From contig CP159373.1 of assembly GCA_032595685.2 (NCBI GenBank), positions 3,561,907 to 3,625,906 on the forward strand: a stretch of 64,000 nt of DNA, in the 5' to 3' direction. Origin of the DNA: Candidatus Electrothrix aestuarii (GTDB taxonomy: Bacteria; Desulfobacterota; Desulfobulbia; Desulfobulbales; Desulfobulbaceae). A program made the translations under genes and the position numbers. The notes beneath the pieces were generated by a model, which saw only the letters and a list, made by a program, of their open reading frames with translations, was not told where the DNA came from and did not search any database. Shown piece after piece: positions 18,082-26,099 of this stretch (position 1 is its first letter; every line of letters begins with the position of its first letter).

Positions 18082-19014
18082 TTATTGAATTTCCGACCTG
18101 AAATTTTTCTTCAGCCAATCTTTGACGTTATCTCTGTAAGGTGTTCCGTAAAATTCATAAAGGAAGGATAATGCTTCATCTAATATTTCTGAACTTCTAC
18201 CTGCTGCTTTCAATGCAGAAATCAAAACTGATACTTCCCTAATCAACTTTTTTTCATCTGGAAAAACAGGCTGGAAGTCTGAGATCAAGATAGATTTATT
18301 TTTACGGCTGTCATAGTAATAGACCTGCATAACTTTTTCTATACCCTGGCCGGATACAGGATTGCCGTCAATACGATAAAGGTTGTCACGGGTTATGGTT
18401 ATAAAGTTATTTTGAGAAGGTATCTTCTTGTTAATTTTTTCACCATGATAGAGATATCGAATGAAGAAACAAGAACCTTCGTCCAATGGATACGCTTCTG
18501 GGGAGATATAGATTTTTGATGTGCCGAGAACGAGGTACGGCTTGAAATGAGTATCCTTTCTTGTTGTTGCGCGAAAATGATTAAACACAGCAATCTTGTT
18601 ATTAAGAATTCCATCACGAGTTGCTGGAATCTTTTGAGATGGAATAAAATAAGCGTTAATAAAATTAATCAATGATTCTATCGTGCCATATTTGTATCCA
18701 TTAAATTTACCAGGAGATAACGTCCGTCTTCCAATATTATCTTTAGTATTATAAACTGTCATAGAGACATCTTTTGTTTTAGCTACAACCTTCATGTTTC
18801 CTGATAATTTGTCCCCAGCTTTTATCTTTCTTTTGAAATCATTTCCAATAAAAATATCACCTTTTACAGAAACTACATGGTATACCTTATTAGGTGTATC
18901 GTTATATAGATCAATGTAATATCTTTTTCCATTCTGGACGTCAGTGATAGAAAAAGAATAATTAAAAACAGAATAAAATAATACAATTAGACAAAAAAAC
19001 TCTGAATATTTCAT
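18082..19014 (-). CDS. Secreted protein of unknown function, first gene of caspase operon
   Basis: A 310-residue protein with an N-terminal signal peptide (MKYSEFFCLIVLFYSVFNYSFS). The mature part is beta-rich: KRYYIDLYNDTPNKVYHVVSVKGDIFIG and later ISPEAYPLDEGSCFFIRYLYHG. The first part resembles, in style only, periplasmic domains of FecR or ligand-binding type, but I cannot assign a family. The C-terminal 70 residues are helical and end in a charged tail. It is separated from the caspase lipoprotein by about 20 bp, so it likely belongs to the same extracytoplasmic complex. The gene is AT-rich, like the two genes that follow it. Confidence 0.65.
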   Translation of the reverse strand: MKYSEFFCLIVLFYSVFNYSFSITDVQNGKRYYIDLYNDTPNKVYHVVSVKGDIFIGNDFKRKIKAGDKLSGNMKVVAKTKDVSMTVYNTKDNIGRRTLSPGKFNGYKYGTIESLINFINAYFIPSQKIPATRDGILNNKIAVFNHFRATTRKDTHFKPYLVLGTSKIYISPEAYPLDEGSCFFIRYLYHGEKINKKIPSQNNFITITRDNLYRIDGNPVSGQGIEKVMQVYYYDSRKNKSILISDFQPVFPDEKKLIREVSVLISALKAAGRSSEILDEALSFLYEFYGTPYRDNVKDWLKKNFRSEIQ

Positions 19015-19133
19015 TCATATATCCCTACTTTTGGAAAAATTAAAAAATTCAAATTAATGTCAAATAAAATTCTTTTTGCTGAAATTACATTTAGATAAAT
19101 GAACCACTAATATACTCTCCATATCCTGTCAAT
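19015..19133. other. Presumed promoter region of the caspase operon
   Basis: AT-rich DNA between the first operon gene and the terminator at 19134. It must carry the operon promoter because a terminator lies just upstream. I could not pick a single -35/-10 pair with confidence. Confidence 0.35.
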
Positions 19134-19166
19134 AAAAAAGGCATCTCTTGTTGACCGAGAGATGCC
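19134..19166 (-). terminator. Rho-independent terminator
   Basis: On the minus strand GGCATCTC and GAGATGCC form an 8-bp stem, followed by a run of six T. It backs up the tRNA-Leu terminator at 19262 and insulates the caspase operon. Confidence 0.7.
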
Positions 19167-19261
19167 ATGTAATGATTATAAGATGTTGAAGGGTTTATTC
19201 AGAATCTTCTCTTAAACTTTTTCGGGAACCCTTGTGTAACGGAAACAAAATCATAAAACAC

Positions 19262-19298
19262 AAAAAAAGGGGTTGCAGCCAATCGGCTACAACCCCTT
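19262..19298 (-). terminator. Rho-independent terminator of tRNA-Leu
   Basis: Minus-strand GGGGTTGTAGCC and GGCTGCAACCCC pair around a four-base loop, followed by seven T. It begins about ten bases after the tRNA CCA end. Confidence 0.85.
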
Positions 19299-19306
19299 GA
19301 ATTTAC

Positions 19307-19394
19307 TGGTGCCCGGAGCGAGAATCGAACTCGCACAGTTACAAGAACCGAGGGATTTTAAGTCCCTTGCGTCTACCAGTTCCGCCATCCGGGC
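19307..19394 (-). tRNA. tRNA-Leu (anticodon TAA)
   Basis: The minus strand folds as an 88-nt class II tRNA: acceptor GCCCGGA/TCCGGGC, D-loop AACTGGTAGACG, anticodon loop CTTAAAA with TAA, a long variable arm (CGGTTCTTGTAACTG) and T-arm GAGTTCGATTCTC, with encoded CCA. The long variable arm supports leucine. Confidence 0.95.
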
Positions 19395-19409
19395 TTTGTA
19401 TAGGAAGAT

Positions 19410-19438
19410 ATTTTACACTGTCAGAAAAGGTTTGTCAA
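19410..19438 (-). promoter_or_regulatory. Sigma-70 promoter of tRNA-Leu
   Basis: On the minus strand TTGACA, a 17-bp spacer, then TAAAAT, ending 15 bp before the mature 5' end. This is a near-consensus strong promoter. Confidence 0.75.
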
Positions 19439-19552
19439 TTAATGTGGTGAGAAAGAGCAGAATGGTTCATAATGGAGCTGTTTTTATCCGAGGAAATTCA
19501 CAACAGGCCCTGTCTGTACTTATCGATCTGACCCTAGCACGCGCTACGAAGA

Positions 19553-20539
19553 ATGCGAAAATATATTTTATTTGTCGGCCCGCTGCTGATGTTTCTGGTG
19601 ATTGGTCCGGTTGGGTATATATTTTTGGAGGGAACTCCATTTATTGACGGACTGTACCTGACCATGATAACCATCAGTACTGTCGGATACGGAGATATTG
19701 TTCCAACCACTCCGGCTGGTCGGCTGTTTACGGTGCTGCTGATTTTTTCCGGGGTGGGCTATGTTATGTATATGTTCAGCCAGATCACCGAGGCAATGGT
19801 CGAAGGCGGGCTGCAACGATTTGTTGAGAAAAGAAAAATGCATAAAAAAATGACAAGGCTGCAAGATCATTACATCATTTGTGGGTTCGGGCGTATCGGT
19901 CAGGAGATCTGTGCCATTCTCCGGGAGAATTACCGTTCTTTTGTGGTGATTGAAAATGAAGACGAGGTGATTCGAGAAATTGATCAGCTCGGGTACATTG
20001 TCCTGAAGGGCGATGCCTCGGATGACGAGGTTTTGGAGCAGGCAGGTATTAAGCAGGCCCGTGGGCTGGTGGCGGTGGTCTCTACGGATGCAGATAATCT
20101 CTATATAACCTTGACGGCACGGGGGATTAATCCCGGTCTGTTCATCCTGACCCGCTCCAGCGGTACCCCTGGTGTTGCCAAAAAGTTGGAGCGGGCAGGG
20201 GCCACTAAGGTGATTTCTCCTTATTCCATTGGGGCCCGCAGGATGGCCCAGCTCATTGTTCGGCCCACTGTGGTGGACTTTCTTGATCTTGCCATGCAGG
20301 CCCGGGAGCTGGGACTCTGTATGGAGGAACTCCTGATTACAGAACATTCCTCGCTTGTCGACAAAACTCTGATGCAATCCGGGCTCAGGAAAAAATACGA
20401 TATCATTGTGGTTGCCATTAAACGGCCTGGCATGTCAATGATTTTTAATCCCGGCCCGGACAGCAAAATTCAGGATGGTGATATTCTTATTGTCCTTGGC
20501 GATAATCAGCAGATCTCCGCCCTGGAGAAAACCTTGTAG
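19553..20539 (+). CDS. Potassium channel with RCK (TrkA-N/TrkA-C) domains
   Basis: A 328-residue MthK-like K+ channel subunit. There is a TM helix at 4-22, a pore helix with selectivity filter TVGYGD at 43-48, a second TM helix near 57-75, then a cytoplasmic RCK-N Rossmann domain beginning IICGFGRIGQEI (108-119) and a TrkA-C domain near 245-328. Four subunits would make the pore, with RCK rings gating it in response to ligands such as Ca2+ or nucleotides. The start is just ahead of the first TM. The TAG stop is part of a palindromic dispersed repeat (20536-20595). Confidence 0.93.
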   Translation: MRKYILFVGPLLMFLVIGPVGYIFLEGTPFIDGLYLTMITISTVGYGDIVPTTPAGRLFTVLLIFSGVGYVMYMFSQITEAMVEGGLQRFVEKRKMHKKMTRLQDHYIICGFGRIGQEICAILRENYRSFVVIENEDEVIREIDQLGYIVLKGDASDDEVLEQAGIKQARGLVAVVSTDADNLYITLTARGINPGLFILTRSSGTPGVAKKLERAGATKVISPYSIGARRMAQLIVRPTVVDFLDLAMQARELGLCMEELLITEHSSLVDKTLMQSGLRKKYDIIVVAIKRPGMSMIFNPGPDSKIQDGDILIVLGDNQQISALEKTL

Positions 20540-20595
20540 GGGTGAACCCCTGTGTTCACCCTTCATGCCGGGCAGGCACAGGGGCCTGCCCCTAC
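20536..20595. repeat. Palindromic dispersed repeat, family A
   Basis: Two back-to-back inverted motifs (GTAGGGGTGAACCC..GTTCACCC and GGGCAGGCACAGGGGCCTGCCCC) fill the gap between two convergent genes. The outer GTAGGGG/CCCCTAC ends supply the TAG stop codon of both genes. Related copies lie at 54536-54597 and, more degenerate, at 54381 and 62543. Confidence 0.7.
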
Positions 20596-21833
20596 CTTCC
20601 CGCCTTATCGATACAATCTTGCATCTCCCGTACAGCCTGATTCAGACCAACAAAGGCGGCGCGGGCAATAACGGCATGGCCGATGCTCAGTTCCTCAATA
20701 AAGGGAATAGCTGCAATGCGGGTGGTGGTCCGGTAATCAAGGCCGTGTCCTGCATTGACCCGCAATCCCTTTTCAAAGGCCAGTTCCGCTGCCTGCTCAA
20801 TAAGATGGAATTCTTTGTCTCGTTCCTTTTCGCTCTCTGCATCGCAGTAGCGACCAGTATGTAACTCCACATAGGTCGCTCCGACTTCATGTGCAGCCTC
20901 AATCTGCTCTGCATCTGGATCAATAAAGAGGGAAACCGGAATCCCGGCTGCGCTCATTTTGTTGATGGTCTTGCGTAACTTTTTTTCATTGCTCATCACA
21001 TCCAGGCCGCCTTCTGTGGTCAACTCTTTGCGTTTTTCCGGGACCAGGGTGATCATGTCAGGTTTGATCTCCAGGGCGATGTCAACAATCTCCTTGACGT
21101 TGGCCATTTCCAGATTAAGGCGGGTTTTTACAGTCTGGCGGATCAGGCGGACATCCCGGTCCTGGATATGGCGGCGGTCTTCCCGGAGATGGATAACAAT
21201 CCCTTTGGCCCCAGCAAGTTCGCAGATACCGGCTGCAAGGACCGGATCAGGTTCAGCACCCCCACGGGCCTGACGAATGGTGGCGATGTGATCGACATTA
21301 ATGGCGAGTTGCGGCATTTTTTTTCTCCTTATGTGGTACGTGTGGTGTTCTTGAAGTGAGTCAAAGAGCTCTTGTTCTCGGCTGAACATAATCTCCGCCT
21401 GCTCATCCGATATTTCGTGATCATAGCCAATAAGATGGAGCAGGCCATGAATAAGCAGTTCGCTCAGGCGTTGATGTAGGGTACATTTTTTTTCCAGCGC
21501 CTCTTTCAAGGCGGTTTCCACAGAGATCAGTATATCTCCCAGTTCATTACTGGCTAACTCATCCGGGATAAAACCTTCCATCGCGTCCTGGCTTTCCGAG
21601 GTCGGAAAGGAAAGGACGTTCGTTGGTCCGGGTTTGGAGCGATACTGTTGGTTATAGGCGGTCATAGCCGGGTCGTCCATGAAGACAACGCTCACCGTGC
21701 TGTCCGCTCTACCTATCTCTTGCAGCAGAAACAGGATGCGCTCACGCAGCAGGTCTTCGTGGAGCTGAAAGGCCAGCCTCTGCTCGGGTTGCTGATTGCT
21801 CTTGAGGTACGTAGAGATGATATTGATAGGCAT
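20592..21833 (-). CDS. YbeY endoribonuclease / PdxJ pyridoxine-phosphate synthase in one frame
   Basis: One 413-residue open frame covers two complete enzymes. Residues 1-172 are YbeY, the 16S rRNA 3'-maturation and quality-control RNase, with the zinc motif HGLLHLIGYDH (His129, 133, 139). Residues 173-413 are PdxJ, which condenses 1-deoxyxylulose-5-phosphate with aminoacetone-3-phosphate to pyridoxine phosphate (LAINVDHIATIRQARGG at its start, ELHTGRY, NAGHGLDY). Both parts have normal length. The PdxJ Met is preceded at ideal spacing by AAGGAG and an A tract (21315-21330), so PdxJ can also start independently. Either it is a genuine fusion with internal initiation, or the ybeY stop was lost by an indel in the A tract. 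Confidence 0.88.
   Translation of the reverse strand: MPINIISTYLKSNQQPEQRLAFQLHEDLLRERILFLLQEIGRADSTVSVVFMDDPAMTAYNQQYRSKPGPTNVLSFPTSESQDAMEGFIPDELASNELGDILISVETALKEALEKKCTLHQRLSELLIHGLLHLIGYDHEISDEQAEIMFSREQELFDSLQEHHTYHIRRKKMPQLAINVDHIATIRQARGGAEPDPVLAAGICELAGAKGIVIHLREDRRHIQDRDVRLIRQTVKTRLNLEMANVKEIVDIALEIKPDMITLVPEKRKELTTEGGLDVMSNEKKLRKTINKMSAAGIPVSLFIDPDAEQIEAAHEVGATYVELHTGRYCDAESEKERDKEFHLIEQAAELAFEKGLRVNAGHGLDYRTTTRIAAIPFIEELSIGHAVIARAAFVGLNQAVREMQDCIDKAGR
21315..21330 (-). promoter_or_regulatory. Internal Shine-Dalgarno and start codon for PdxJ
   Basis: On the minus strand AAGGAG, seven A, then ATG: a textbook ribosome binding site located inside the fused frame, where it is read as the residues I-R-R-K-K-M. 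It suggests that free PdxJ is made whether or not the fusion protein is. Confidence 0.75.
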
Positions 21834-22290
21834 GGATTGAACCCGATCAGGTTGAGGTCGTGGTGCGGGAAAATATTACTCGTTATGGACCGGGAAAAGA
21901 TAGCAGAGCGATTCTTTTTTGTCAATGGAACCAAGAGACTGGATGGTGTGCATAAAAAGGTCCTTTTGCTTGATTTGCCGAGAAAGCATGCTTGTGATAA
22001 ACTTTGCTGTGGCTGATCGTTTTCAGGGCCTTGCAAAGAGGTTGAGATGAAAAATATTTCTGATCTTGACAATTATGCAACACCTCGCTATATATAAATT
22101 CCTTTTTCAATATCTCTTTGAGAAGACAGCTGTTTTATATTTTGTGGCAGGCCACTTCGGAAAAAATTCTTACTGTGAAGAACGTGCCTGATTCACTGAT
22201 CTGGCTGCCGGAACAAGATTCCATTGCACCTAATTCTGTCGAGCAAAGTTGTTCGGCAAATCAATTAATCTTTTGTAAGAAGGAGAGGTA
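21834..22290. other. Intergenic region with carbonic anhydrase promoter
   Basis: Divergent spacer between the YbeY-PdxJ frame and the carbonic anhydrase gene. Apart from the promoter at 22066 I see nothing structured; open frames across it are shadows with no protein character. Confidence 0.45.
22066..22094 (+). promoter_or_regulatory. Sigma-70-like promoter upstream of carbonic anhydrase
   Basis: TTGACA, a 17-bp spacer and TATATA. It would give a 5' leader of about 190 nt before the carbonic anhydrase start, which is long enough for regulation. Confidence 0.5.
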
Positions 22291-23076
22291 ATGAAAAAGT
22301 CAATCCTGAAAACCCTTGTTGGTACCTGCTGCGTGCTGGCTTTGGCTGCTGCTCCGGCAATGGCAAACTCTACCGCCAAAAAGCCGAGCCCGGATGAGGC
22401 TATCAAGATGCTGAAAGAGGGTAACGAGCGCTTTGTGAGCGGTAAATCCAATCATCCCCACACCGATGCTGCTCGTCTGATCCAGGCTGGTAAAGAGGAT
22501 CAGGGTGATTATGCCTATGCCACCGTTATTACCTGTTCTGATTCACGCGTTCCTGTAGAGCGTCTCTTTGATGCCGGTATCATGGATATCTTTGTTATCC
22601 GCGTTGCTGGTAACGTTATTGACACTGATGAGGCTGGTTCTGTAGAGTACGGTCTGGCTCACGTCAATACGCCGGTTTTCGTTGTGCTTGGTCACACCCA
22701 GTGTGGTGCGGTTACTGCGGTAACCAATGAAGTGCAGGGACATGGTCATGCACTGGAAGTGAATATTCCGCCCCTGGTTGACAACATCGAACCAGCAGTA
22801 AAAAAAGCTATCGCAGAGCATCCTGAGGCCAAAGGCGCTGATGTTATCCCTTACGCTATTGTTGAGAACGTATGGCAGGGTGTTGAGGACCTATTCATGA
22901 AGAGCCCGGTTTCCCGTGAACTGGTGAAAGAAGGCAAGGCGAAAGTTATTGGTGCAATCTATGACGTATCAACCGGTAAGGTTGAGTGGTTGCCGGAAGA
23001 GAACGTAACTAAGATCCTGGAGAAAGTTGAGCAGGATCCTAAAAAAGAAATGAACAAGATGGCTGGCAAGGAGTAA
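22291..23076 (+). CDS. Periplasmic beta-class carbonic anhydrase
   Basis: A 261-residue zinc enzyme interconverting CO2 and bicarbonate. The signal peptide is MKKSILKTLVGTCCVLALAAAPAMA. Zinc ligands are visible as C82-S-D84-S-R86 and H135-T-Q-C138, the beta-class pattern. Export is unusual for some beta enzymes but common in anaerobes that handle external CO2. AAGGAGAG precedes the start. A strong terminator follows at 23122, so the gene is monocistronic; a TTGACA/TATATA promoter lies about 200 bp upstream. The C-terminal 25 residues are lysine/glutamate-rich. Confidence 0.93.
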   Translation: MKKSILKTLVGTCCVLALAAAPAMANSTAKKPSPDEAIKMLKEGNERFVSGKSNHPHTDAARLIQAGKEDQGDYAYATVITCSDSRVPVERLFDAGIMDIFVIRVAGNVIDTDEAGSVEYGLAHVNTPVFVVLGHTQCGAVTAVTNEVQGHGHALEVNIPPLVDNIEPAVKKAIAEHPEAKGADVIPYAIVENVWQGVEDLFMKSPVSRELVKEGKAKVIGAIYDVSTGKVEWLPEENVTKILEKVEQDPKKEMNKMAGKE

Positions 23077-23121
23077 TTCCTGCTGTGCCATGACGAGTTT
23101 TTCGTCTTAGGTCGGATGATG

Positions 23122-23157
23122 AGGGGTGTGATTCTGCGGAGTCCACCCCTTTTTTTA
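23122..23157 (+). terminator. Rho-independent terminator of carbonic anhydrase
   Basis: AGGGGTG pairs with CACCCCT over a 15-base loop, followed by eight T. It lies 45 bp past the carbonic anhydrase stop. Confidence 0.8.
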
Positions 23158-23185
23158 TCCCTTTCGGAAAGAGAGGTCGCGGAAG

Positions 23186-24061
23186 ATGAGAAAAAGAAGC
23201 ACGAAAGAGGCAGGGCAGGTCAGAGCTCCCGGAAAGACCGGAATACTATGGGGAAAAAGCCGAACTGTTGTCCTTACGGTCTGTTTTCTGGTTTTTGGCA
23301 CTTGTCTGCTCGGTGCGGAAGAAGGAAACCAGCACAGGGAACAGCCTCTGTCTATAGATCCGCAGTCTTTTGCTGTCATCTACTCAGGTCAGGAGCGTAT
23401 GCATTTTTCTGTTTCCTGGTCTGGAGGGGTAAAGATAGGTGATCTTGTCCTTGCCGTGACAAAGAACCCGGCAGGCAAAGGTTTGGTTATTAAGGCTCGG
23501 GTGACGGATTATGGCTTGTTCAAGCTCTTCTATCCTGTGGATGATACCTTTAGTACCTTTATTCAAGGTCCCCTGATGCTGCCAACCCGTTATGAGGTAA
23601 ATCAGCAGGAGGGAAGCAGAAAGGTACAGCGTTTGACCTTGTATGATCAGGGAAAATTTCAGGCCAAGTATCGGAAACATCAAAATCCGCTCACCCTTTA
23701 TCAGCTCAACGGGACCGCATATAACGAGTTCTCAGCCTTTTTCATCACCAGGGCACTGAACCTGCGCCCGGAAGAACCGCAGATTATTCCTACCTTTGCC
23801 GATAAGAAGCGTCATCAAGTTGTGGCGAATGTCTTAGGGAGGGAGCAAAAAAACACCATTTTCGGTCAGAGAAAGACTATAAAAGTGATGCCCAAAATGC
23901 ATTTTAAAGGATTGTACGATAAAGACGGGGATACGGTTTTTTGGCTCACTGATGATGCATGCCGAGTTCCGGTGGAGATTCGCTCAAAAATACTTATCGG
24001 CTCATTGGTTGCCGAGCTGGAAGAATATGATAATCCTGCTTGTCAGACTGTCTCGCCTTAA
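23186..24061 (+). CDS. DUF3108 domain protein, exported
   Basis: A 291-residue protein with a basic N-terminus, one hydrophobic segment (VVLTVCFLVFGTCLLGA, about residues 28-45) acting as signal or anchor, and a DUF3108 domain (YSGQERMHFSVSWSGGVKIGDLVLAV, then YPVDDTFSTFI and LYQLNGTAYNEFSAFFITRAL, then DDACRVPVEIRSKILIGSLVAELE). The family is periplasmic, beta-rich and of unknown function, often linked to the outer membrane. It ends 4 bp into the convergent gene at 24058. The chosen ATG follows a GAGAGGTCGCGGAAG stretch; an earlier start at 23116 would run through the terminator. Confidence 0.8.
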   Translation: MRKRSTKEAGQVRAPGKTGILWGKSRTVVLTVCFLVFGTCLLGAEEGNQHREQPLSIDPQSFAVIYSGQERMHFSVSWSGGVKIGDLVLAVTKNPAGKGLVIKARVTDYGLFKLFYPVDDTFSTFIQGPLMLPTRYEVNQQEGSRKVQRLTLYDQGKFQAKYRKHQNPLTLYQLNGTAYNEFSAFFITRALNLRPEEPQIIPTFADKKRHQVVANVLGREQKNTIFGQRKTIKVMPKMHFKGLYDKDGDTVFWLTDDACRVPVEIRSKILIGSLVAELEEYDNPACQTVSP

Positions 24062-24858
24062 TTCGCAGGAGTTTTTCCACAGATTTCATCATTTCCCAGT
24101 GGGCATGAACATGTGTTGCTTCGATTATCCTGGAAATCAAGAACATTCCATCCATTCCTCTTTGTCACGACCATTGCACCGTTTGAGATTTTGTACTGGA
24201 AATCAAAGAATCCGGCAAGCGGGCTGAGATCTTCTGAACGTATAGTTTTGGAGATAAGAAAGCAAGGTGACATACAGAAAAGCACGAGATGCAAGAACCA
24301 TGTCTGGTCTTTTTTCAGAGGAAGTTTGTCGAGTATCGTTTTGAATGCATTGCGATATTTAACCAAAACCCCTTTTTCAGAGCTGTCTGCTGTTAGGGTT
24401 CCACTATTGGCAGCTTGCAAGATATGGAAGAAAAGTCCGGGCTCTTTTTCCTGGAGGAGTTTTTCGAAATCCTTTTCTACATTCCTTTGATGAACATTAT
24501 GCGCTTTCAGTTCGATTAAGGTTTTTCTTATAAATTTACTGCCATCAGGTGACGCCTCAAACAGGGTAACATCTGTTGATCCTGATCTTTCGCTCTGTGT
24601 GCCTGAAAATTGGTATCTGAGGAGCGTGGGTGTCTCGACAGCGTAGTGAATTCCGCATTGTTCCAGCTGTTGAGTCAGAAGAAACCTTGCTTCCTGCTCA
24701 CTTACGCGAATATTTCCGTCTGCCGTGGCCGGAAAAATGAGATATGGTTCAGATTGGTTTGTTTTTTCTGCTTCGCCTAATTCGTAAGGGAGTTTGTTGA
24801 GCTGACGTGCGACTTTGACGCAGAGCGCATTTAAGAAATCTGGTGCAAACGTGTTCAT
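24058..24858 (-). CDS. Hypothetical protein with possible PD-(D/E)XK core
   Basis: A 266-residue soluble protein that I cannot place in a named family. The centre reads STDVTLFEAS then, 15 residues on, LIELKAHN; an acidic residue plus E-x-K in this spacing is what a restriction-like nuclease fold shows, but this is inference. The N-terminus is helical (VARQLNKLPYEL) and the last 25 residues contain three cysteines (NTCSCPLGNDEICG). It starts 5 bp after the mqnE stop and shares its transcript. It overlaps the DUF3108 gene by 4 bp, tail to tail. Confidence 0.55.
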   Translation of the reverse strand: MNTFAPDFLNALCVKVARQLNKLPYELGEAEKTNQSEPYLIFPATADGNIRVSEQEARFLLTQQLEQCGIHYAVETPTLLRYQFSGTQSERSGSTDVTLFEASPDGSKFIRKTLIELKAHNVHQRNVEKDFEKLLQEKEPGLFFHILQAANSGTLTADSSEKGVLVKYRNAFKTILDKLPLKKDQTWFLHLVLFCMSPCFLISKTIRSEDLSPLAGFFDFQYKISNGAMVVTKRNGWNVLDFQDNRSNTCSCPLGNDEICGKTPAN

Positions 24859-24863
24859 TTCTC

Positions 24864-25958
24864 TTAAAATTTCTTCAGTATATTATAAAGAGTATCCCGC
24901 TCCACCGGCTCCCGTCCTGCCTCCTTAATCAATCGGATCAGCGTTTTGTGACCCAAGGCCTGCTCGTTTTCTCCGCCAGCCATCCGAGTGATATGCTCCT
25001 CTTTCACTGTCCCGTCCATATCATCGGCTCCAAAGGAGAGAGCTACCTGAGCCAACTTTGGTCCAATCATAACCCAGTAGGCCTTGATATGCGGGAAGTT
25101 ATCCAGCATCAGGCGGGCTACTGCGATATTTTTGATATCCTCCATTCCTGTGGTGCGGGCATGCTCGGTCATAGCAGTATTTTTCGGATGAAAGGCCAAG
25201 GGGATATAGGTCAGGAAACCTCCGGTTTCATCCTGGGTACGACGCAGGGTATCCAGGTGCTCCAGGCGTTCTTCAATGGTCTCTATATGGCCGTAGAGCA
25301 TGGTGGCATTGGTGCGTAGGCCATGTTGGTGCGCTGTTTTGGCAACATTGAGCCATCCCTCGCCACTGAGTTTTTCCGGGCAGGTTATTTCACGGATACG
25401 GGGACTGAAAACCTCGGCGCCGCCGCCGGGCAGGGAGCCCAAGCCTGCATCTTTGAGCTCTTCCAGGGTATCTCCTACAGACTGGTCACTCAGATCGGCC
25501 AGATGCTGGATCTCCACGCAGGTAAAGGCCTGGATGTGGACATCCGGTCGAACTTCCTTGATTCCGCGCAGTGCCGCTAAATAGTAGGAGTAGGGAAGGT
25601 CTGGGTGAATGCCGCCCACCATATGGATTTCCGTGATGGGCTCGTCCAGTCGTTCTCGCACCTTGTCCTTTATCTCTTCAATCTGCATCTCATAGGCTAA
25701 GGCATCGTTTTTTTCTTTACCAAAGGCGCAGAATTTGCAAAGGTTGGTGCATATATTGGAGTAGTTTATATGCTGATTATAAATGAAAAAAGCCTGATTG
25801 CCGTTTTTCTGCTCCCGTACGATATTGGCAAGATAGCCTAGGATCAGAATATCTGGGCAGGCAAAGAGGCGTTTGCCGTCCTCCAGGGAGAGGCGTTCCT
25901 GTTTGCGTACTTTATCAAGAATATCACCAAAACCGGCTTGCTGTATAAGAGAGTCCAT
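24864..25958 (-). CDS. mqnE: Aminofutalosine synthase MqnE (radical SAM)
   Basis: Second enzyme of the futalosine route to menaquinone; it joins 3-[(1-carboxyvinyl)oxy]benzoate and SAM-derived adenosine. The radical-SAM cluster motif is C70-x3-C74-x2-C77 (NICTNLCKFCAFG). MqnE-specific stretches are HMVGGIHPDLPYSYY, SLPGGGAEVFSPRIRE, ATMLYGHIET and YIPLAFHPKNT, and the C-terminus GREPVERDTLY is typical. The frame opens at 26045, but the ATG at 25958 (MDSLIQQAG) is where family homology begins. The futalosine pathway is usual in Desulfobacterota. Co-transcribed with the hypothetical gene at 24058. Confidence 0.92.
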   Translation of the reverse strand: MDSLIQQAGFGDILDKVRKQERLSLEDGKRLFACPDILILGYLANIVREQKNGNQAFFIYNQHINYSNICTNLCKFCAFGKEKNDALAYEMQIEEIKDKVRERLDEPITEIHMVGGIHPDLPYSYYLAALRGIKEVRPDVHIQAFTCVEIQHLADLSDQSVGDTLEELKDAGLGSLPGGGAEVFSPRIREITCPEKLSGEGWLNVAKTAHQHGLRTNATMLYGHIETIEERLEHLDTLRRTQDETGGFLTYIPLAFHPKNTAMTEHARTTGMEDIKNIAVARLMLDNFPHIKAYWVMIGPKLAQVALSFGADDMDGTVKEEHITRMAGGENEQALGHKTLIRLIKEAGREPVERDTLYNILKKF

Positions 25959-26043
25959 TGAAAATGCTTGGGAAAATTGATGTTGTAACAGAATAAATGC
26001 TTCAAGAAATACACGAGAATGGCCGGAATAGCCAGGAAAAAAC

Positions 26044-26074
26044 AAAAAAGCCTCTTCCTGAAGGAAGAGGCTTT
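26044..26074 (-). terminator. Rho-independent terminator of the sigma factor gene
   Basis: On the minus strand GCCTCTTCCT pairs with AGGAAGAGGC, followed by six T. It lies 26 bp past the sigma factor stop. Confidence 0.88.
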
Positions 26075-26099
26075 GTGATAACGTGAGTGTCGTCGTCTA

